From the NCBI GenBank assembly GCA_032433765.1, contig JAVIAB010000159.1:54884972-54948971 (forward strand): a DNA stretch of 64,000 nucleotides. The letters run 5' to 3'. Below are positions 59,572-64,000 of this stretch, one piece after another. Origin of the DNA: Megaustenia siamemsis. Its lineage: Eukaryota; Mollusca; Gastropoda; Stylommatophora; Ariophantidae. A program made the translations under genes and the position numbers. The notes under the pieces are model-generated. The model saw only the letters and a list, made by a program, of their open reading frames with translations, ran no database searches and was not told the DNA's origin. Every line of letters starts with the position of its first letter. Position 1 is the first letter of the stretch.

Positions 59572-59750
59572 GAGACTATATTTTGCACAGTAAGTTGGCT
59601 TGTTTTCTCTTAAAGTATGTTAACGCTTATCGATAATAGGTTATATTCATTGTAGATGATTGAGACTATATTTTATACTGTAAGTTTGAATGTTTTCTCT
59701 TAAAGTATGGTAAGGGTTAACGATAACAGGTTATTCAACTGTATTGATGT
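59572..59750 (+). repeat. 90-bp tandem duplication carrying two splice-donor-like sites
   Basis: GAGACTATATTTT starts at 59572 and 59662. Each copy then has a donor-like GTAAGTT (after GCACA and after ATACT), TGTTTTCTCTTAAAGTATG and a CGATAA-AGGTTAT segment. If the upstream block is a promoter, these could be alternative ends of a first exon. Confidence 0.6.
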
Positions 59751-59854
59751 AAAGTTGTTAAGATAAGTATTGTTGAATTCCTTCGTTTTTTCATGTTTTC
59801 TTATTGGTTGTATAAAAGTATGATATACCAGACATTCTACCTACAACTATCATG

Positions 59855-60370
59855 TCACACTAGACGCCCGGGATACAGCCCTCATATCACACTAGACGAC
59901 CTCCATACACCCCTCATACCACACTAGACGACCTCCATACACCCATCACGACACACTAGACGACACCACCATACACCCATCATGACACACTAGACGACCT
60001 CCATACACCCGTCACGACAAATACATACATGACGATGAACTAGACGACCTCCATACACCCATCATGACACACTAGACGACCTCCGTACACCCGTCACAAC
60101 ACACTAGACAACCGGTATTCAGTCCTCATGCCACACTAGGTGACCGGCATACGGCCCTCATGACACAATAGACGACCTCCATGCACCCATCATGGCACAC
60201 TAGACAATAGCCATACAGCCCTCATGACACACTAAACGCCCTCTATACACCCAATATGACACACTAGACGACCTCCGTACACCCATCACGACATACTAGC
60301 CGACCTCCATTGACCCGTCACGGCACACTAGACGACCCCTATACAGCCCTTATTACACACTAGATGACCT
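59855..60370 (+). repeat. Degenerate 32-34-bp minisatellite
   Basis: About 15 units of ACACTAGACGACCTCCATAC followed by ACCCATCATGAC occur with substitutions and small indels. The ATG at 60364 that opens the next frame lies inside the last unit (CTAGATGACC), so that ATG is probably not a native start. Confidence 0.9.
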
Positions 60371-60432
60371 CCAACACCCATCGCTGCGATGAACATACTA
60401 GCAAGACAGACTGTATAAGCTGTAAGGGTGTT

Positions 60433-60762
60433 AAAGCATACACCAAACGAACGCCCGGGTTTTTTAAACTAGAGTACGAAGGGACAGCTCTTGTTAGCTT
60501 ATGTAGTAAAACGTACCATTGTAGTGGGGATTACGATAAAATCAGTTGCAAGGGGTTAAGCAAGCAACACAACACATTAGATAACGATATGTTTTTAGAG
60601 GTTCTCGCTACGCAAAAGGCTAAGGGTGGGAAAAATGTAGGTTTCAAAGTCTTAAATAATTCCATATTTTCCTACAGTCAAACAAGAAATGCTCTATCCT
60701 ATTTCTATATAAATAGAAAGGTAGCTGATGATAACGTCTCGACTATGCCTTTAGATATTTAA
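60433..60762 (+). pseudogene. Fragment resembling the C-terminus of Polinton/adintovirus-type DNA polymerase B
   Basis: The frame (opening at 60364, homologous from about residue 24) reads RTPGFFKLEYEG, LVSLCSKTYHC, KISCKGLSKQHN, then SYSQTRNALSYFYINRKV and the final TMPLDI before TAA. This order of PGxFKxE(Y/W)EG, SLCSKTY, SCKG, TYxQxR-LxYFYxKRKV and PLDI is what I recall from the C-terminal region of protein-primed family B polymerases of Polinton/Maverick or adintovirus-like elements common in invertebrate genomes. The exonuclease and palm domains are absent, so it cannot polymerise DNA. It may be a remnant or a captured domain. The match is from memory and untested. Confidence 0.5.
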
Positions 60763-60867
60763 CTCTTTACACTACCCGCTTAGCCTAACCAGCAATCTCT
60801 AACAGTTTCACCCCTTATGATTCATTTATGACACAACGCTAAGCAGACACCCAACTACATAGCTATA

Positions 60868-60976
60868 AATAAATGTTATCCATGTACTATATATTGACTC
60901 ACTGTACTGAATATTTTTGTAATGTTATATAATATCAATGTATGTTATACACCTATTGAGATAATAAAAGAATAAA
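60868..60976 (+). terminator. Cluster of polyadenylation signals
   Basis: AATAAA occurs at 60868, 60963 and 60971, the last two followed by a T-rich TATATCTTTGTCTTCTGTC region that could be a downstream element. It lies 100-210 bases past the polymerase-like stop codon, in the right place for the 3' end of a transcript from the 59.4-kb promoter-like block. Confidence 0.5.
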
Positions 60977-61094
60977 ATATATCTTTGTCTTCTGTCTTAT
61001 ATTGATCGTTTTTCATTGATGTTGTATAATCTATTAACCTATCACTATCGCTCAAGTACACCAAGCGCTCCAAAGTCAGCACACACCAGACATA

Positions 61095-61215
61095 AACAGC
61101 GCACTTCCGGTGTCACCGGGACTAGAGGTCAACATCCCGACACGAAATGTCACGGTTAACTCCCCCTGCGCCACACGCTTTATGCGCGCCGCGCGCCGCC
61201 ATCTTTGTTAATTTA
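61095..61215. promoter_or_regulatory. CpG-rich block with ETS- and YY1-type motifs
   Basis: GCGCACTTCCGGTG (61099-61112) contains an ETS core, and GCCGCCATCTTTGT (61195-61208) is a near-perfect YY1 site next to a GCGCGCCGCGCGCC run. In metazoans this pair is common at TATA-less housekeeping start sites. The surroundings are AT-rich, so the block stands out. I see no clear coding exon on either side, so its direction and target are unknown. Confidence 0.4.
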
Positions 61216-61259
61216 GCGCCTAAATACTAACATGATCCTTCCTGCTATACTACTCACGA

Positions 61260-61440
61260 TGTGTTGAAGCGAAGAGATTTCCATCTTCTAGATACACCTT
61301 CTATTGATTATCTTCTGCAGCAGTTTTCCTACACAAGGGAGAAGGCTATGGGTCTGTAATTCTTGGGGATCTTTAGTTACTTTACTTTGTCAAGGTCTGG
61401 TATGTAGAGATCTCCTTCCACGCAGTTGATACTTGTCCTA
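61260..61440 (-). pseudogene. LINE RT finger remnant
   Basis: The minus strand reads DLYIPDLDKV, then LKIPKNYRPIAFSLV with stops. It corresponds to the I-P-K-N-Y-R-P-I motif of the RT fingers. Together with the C-terminal piece at 61645-62115 it may be one deleted RTE-like copy, with the 61441-61644 segment inserted between. Confidence 0.5.
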
Positions 61441-61644
61441 AGTGTCATATAATGTTAACAATCCTGGAAGTAAAAAAAAAAAAAAAAAAAAAAATCAACT
61501 TCATCGAGGCTGAGTTGTCGGCAAGCTTGAAGAAGTCAATTTCTGATTCGGCATCTACGGACATTAGCGTCCAATATATCATTTCGGCACTGTCAAGCTG
61601 TAAGTTACTTTCCGAAGAAATCTTTGTCGGCAAGTTTAAAGAAC
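61441..61644. other. A23 run followed by an unidentified segment
   Basis: A pure run of 23 A (61472-61494) is followed by about 150 bases that are open in several frames but match no family I know. The A run could be the tail of an inserted minus- or plus-strand retrocopy, but no target-site duplication was found. Confidence 0.4.
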
Positions 61645-62115
61645 CTAAAAAGACTGTACCGATGTTCGATTTGTGGTGTTTAATCTCGTCATCGAGTGCC
61701 GTCTTCGCAAACGAAGGTTGGCTAGCATGTATTGCCATTCCAATCTATTTTTTGCATTTATGGTGCAGGTTATCAAAGATTGACTTGACCATTTTTTTAT
61801 GTTACTCGTCCATGTTAGACTTGGTCTGCCTCTGCCTCTTTTACCTTGTATTTTCCCTTCCAATATTAGTTTTTGTAGGCTGCTGTGTCTTTTAACGTGC
61901 CCCAAAAATTTCATTTGTCTTGTCTTAATTGTATTTAGTAGTTCTCATTTTATTTTTAGTTGTTTTAAAATTGTATCGTTTTTTTTCTTTTCTTTCTATC
62001 CAATTCTACCTATTCTTCTTTAAATCCACACTTCAAAGGCTTCAATTTTCTGTTCTGTTTTCTTGTCTAATGTCCATGTTTCTGCATCATACAGGAATAT
62101 TGAGAAGATGTAACA
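61645..62115 (-). pseudogene. RTE-like LINE C-terminus
   Basis: MKFLGHVKRHSSLQKLILEG, then RGRGRPSLTWTSNIKKWSSQ, then NAKNRLEWQYMLANLRLRRRH belong to the same family as the RTE-like piece in the 2,532-bp unit. They extend it past the point where that unit is truncated, so they show the true C-terminal residues. The thumb region to 62115 is frameshifted. Confidence 0.83.
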
Positions 62116-64000
62116 TATAGATATAGAACATTTAGAGTTGTTTCATAGCACGGATAGCCGTTAAAACCCCTTTGACCATATTGACGTCGCATGTAACCTT
62201 TACACGACCGACTGTCTTCTTAGAAGTAGGTCATGGAGACATTATTTGTGCAGCTGTCAATGAGGTTTGAATTACTCTTAGCCGCAATCTCACAGCTCGG
62301 TAATGGGGCTAGACTAGAGGCGTTGTGAAGATCTGTTTGCTATTCGTCTCTGGACATTCGGTTGTAAAGGGAAAATGACGGATACTTGTTTGGTTGGAAT
62401 GTTTTTTTTGGTTGGTGGTCGTAATAAGGCTCGTGCTTTTTAGCCCCATTGTATTTGATGGGTCCTCACGATAGTTTCTGAATAAACATGTACACGTGTT
62501 GTGGATGTGTTCACAATATATTTGATCGGAGAGACACACATTTGAAACGTCTTTGTCTGCTTCAACAGTGCACCATTCTCGCAGTATCTTCTGAGGAATC
62601 AGGTAAGTTCAGTCTGGTGTGTCGGGCACATCATGCCCTCTATCTCTACATTCGTCATAGGTAGACGAATTCGTTATTTGATTTTCGACAACTAGTTAGT
62701 TTAATCGTTCATTATCGCAAAAATTTCAAGTCAAGCTGTAACAAAACCTGTCTTGTTTTTCTGTCTCACGTTTCTGTTTATGTGACTAAGGCTTCCTTTG
62801 GTGTTATAACATTCTCCGTGGTTTTCTTTAGATTAAACACCGTACCTCGAGATTTGAGAACGTCAGAATTCTAGAAATAATTCTACAAATTTGCTAATAG
62901 CAATTTCCTCAGAAATAAACTTGCATATTCTTATCGCTCAAAGAGACTTCTCGCAAAGCGGCTCAGACGATGACATTTCTGTGTATGTGGCATAGTTGAA
63001 CAATCTTGAAATCACTGGAGTAGGTTCTCGGGTGTAGCTAGAAGCCTCTGCAATATATATATAGATGCATCGCTACATTTAATAATTTAAAGTCGAGCTC
63101 ATTCACTGCTTTAATAAGCTGGTAACGAAGATCCGAGGATGTTGAATTTCCTTCCAGGAAACCTACATCACGCAGTACATTGCGGTCGAAGCAGTTTGCT
63201 TAGTTATTTGGAAAAGGCAAAGTTCGAAAGGTCATCTTCAAGTGTTGCCGACAATGCAACCTCGATGAAAAAAAGAACATACTCACAAGATTCAACACCG
63301 GACTGTAGGCTTTCTCAAATCAGAGTTCAAGTTTTCTAATAGAGCAATGTTCGGGAAGCAAATCATATAACAACTATGATAGCGACTACTCTCTAAACAC
63401 CTGGAATAATGCCAGTACTTGTTCACGATTCTGTTTATGCGATTAAAAGATGCCGTTGGTGCTATAATCCCACTACAATGTTCTGTCTAGATTGAACATT
63501 GCGAATCGAACATCGATTTTTTTCAGAGAAAACCAAGATCAACGAAAGGCGTAACGTGGACGTTGAAGAAAAGTGCAAAGGAAAAGTAAAGCTTAATGTA
63601 CACATCAGAAGGAAACAATGACTAGCTTGTCTACAGAATTGAGGGGAGAACATTAGCACAGTATGAATCCTAAGAAAGAAAACAGAGTAAAATAGAGATA
63701 ACATATACTAGTATGTCAAGAGGTGGAATTACTCAATAAATGTTGATCAGTGGGAAGACAGGACACCTACGGCAGCGGACAAAAATTATGTTCTTTTAGT
63801 TTGTTTCGTTGTAATTTTCTTTAACTCATTATCACTTTGTTTCTATGTACATAGTTCATGTATTTTGTATTCCTTAATGTCCTAATACAAATAGCTTTCC
63901 CTAATAAACACTTGACTTAATTGATATATATTAACTTTTCTATTGCGTACCATACTTCACTTGTAATAAGTATTCCATTGTCTCACTCTATCTAATGTTC
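62116..64000. other. No gene recognised; two diverged copies of a 110-bp segment and AATAAA signals
   Basis: No frame here has a recognisable domain. Segments 62765-62880 and 63419-63530 share TTCTGTTTATG, a run of similar bases, GGTG-TATAA and TAGATT-AAC in the same order. AATAAA occurs at 63735 and 63903 on the plus strand. A 66-codon plus-strand frame at 63139-63339 is possible but unsupported. Confidence 0.5.

Noticed and set aside
63139..63339. 66-codon plus-strand frame
   Set aside because: ATG-started and Ser-rich but with no domain, no splice signals and no homologue I recognise; too weak to call.

Overview
The window is eukaryotic genomic DNA, most likely from a mollusc and probably a gastropod. 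The evidence is a GRL101-like receptor (LDLa repeats, leucine-rich repeats and seven transmembrane helices), a tRNA-derived SINE whose body resembles molluscan SINEs, and many RTE-, CR1- and I-like LINEs with no bacterial gene organisation. The species assignment is inference. Only one large, clearly intact protein-coding exon is present; most of the rest is transposon-derived or tandemly repeated.

Layout. 1-800: AT microsatellite and a degenerate retroelement piece. 0.9-8.7 kb: three near-identical head-to-tail copies of a 2,532-bp unit, itself a mosaic of three LINEs, followed by a partial fourth copy. 8.7-14.3 kb: further minus-strand LINEs, including one nearly full-length element with endonuclease and reverse transcriptase and one with a YAED catalytic motif. 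15-23 kb: a dispersed repeat seen three times in the window, an unidentified cysteine-rich exon, RNase H and RT remnants, a SINE with target-site duplications, and a LINE nested in a LINE. 23.3-25.0 kb: a Ser/Thr/Pro-rich frame ending in a KASH-like transmembrane tail (final residues GPPPV) and broken by four in-frame stops. 26.0-29.7 kb (minus): a chimeric receptor exon with vWA-like, C-type lectin, LDLa, LRR and rhodopsin-type 7TM regions.

30.2-32.6 kb is a 39-bp minisatellite that codes for a 13-residue repeat. 35.2-57.7 kb is a 131-bp satellite (about 156 monomers) with higher-order 9- and 13-monomer periods, interrupted by a LINE with a 620-codon RT frame. 57.7-59.1 kb is a T-rich degenerate repeat. 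59.3-61.2 kb has a TATA/CCAAT promoter-like block, a 33-bp minisatellite, a fragment resembling the C-terminus of Polinton/adintovirus-type DNA polymerase B, polyadenylation signals and an ETS/YY1 CpG-rich block. 61.2-62.1 kb holds more LINE pieces. I recognise nothing firm in the last 1.9 kb.

The genes do not form an operon or pathway. The window reads as a repeat-rich, possibly heterochromatic, interval carrying a receptor exon, an apparent KASH-type pseudogene and a few orphan exons. Five nested or isolated insertions have readable target-site duplications, which gives a relative history of the insertions.
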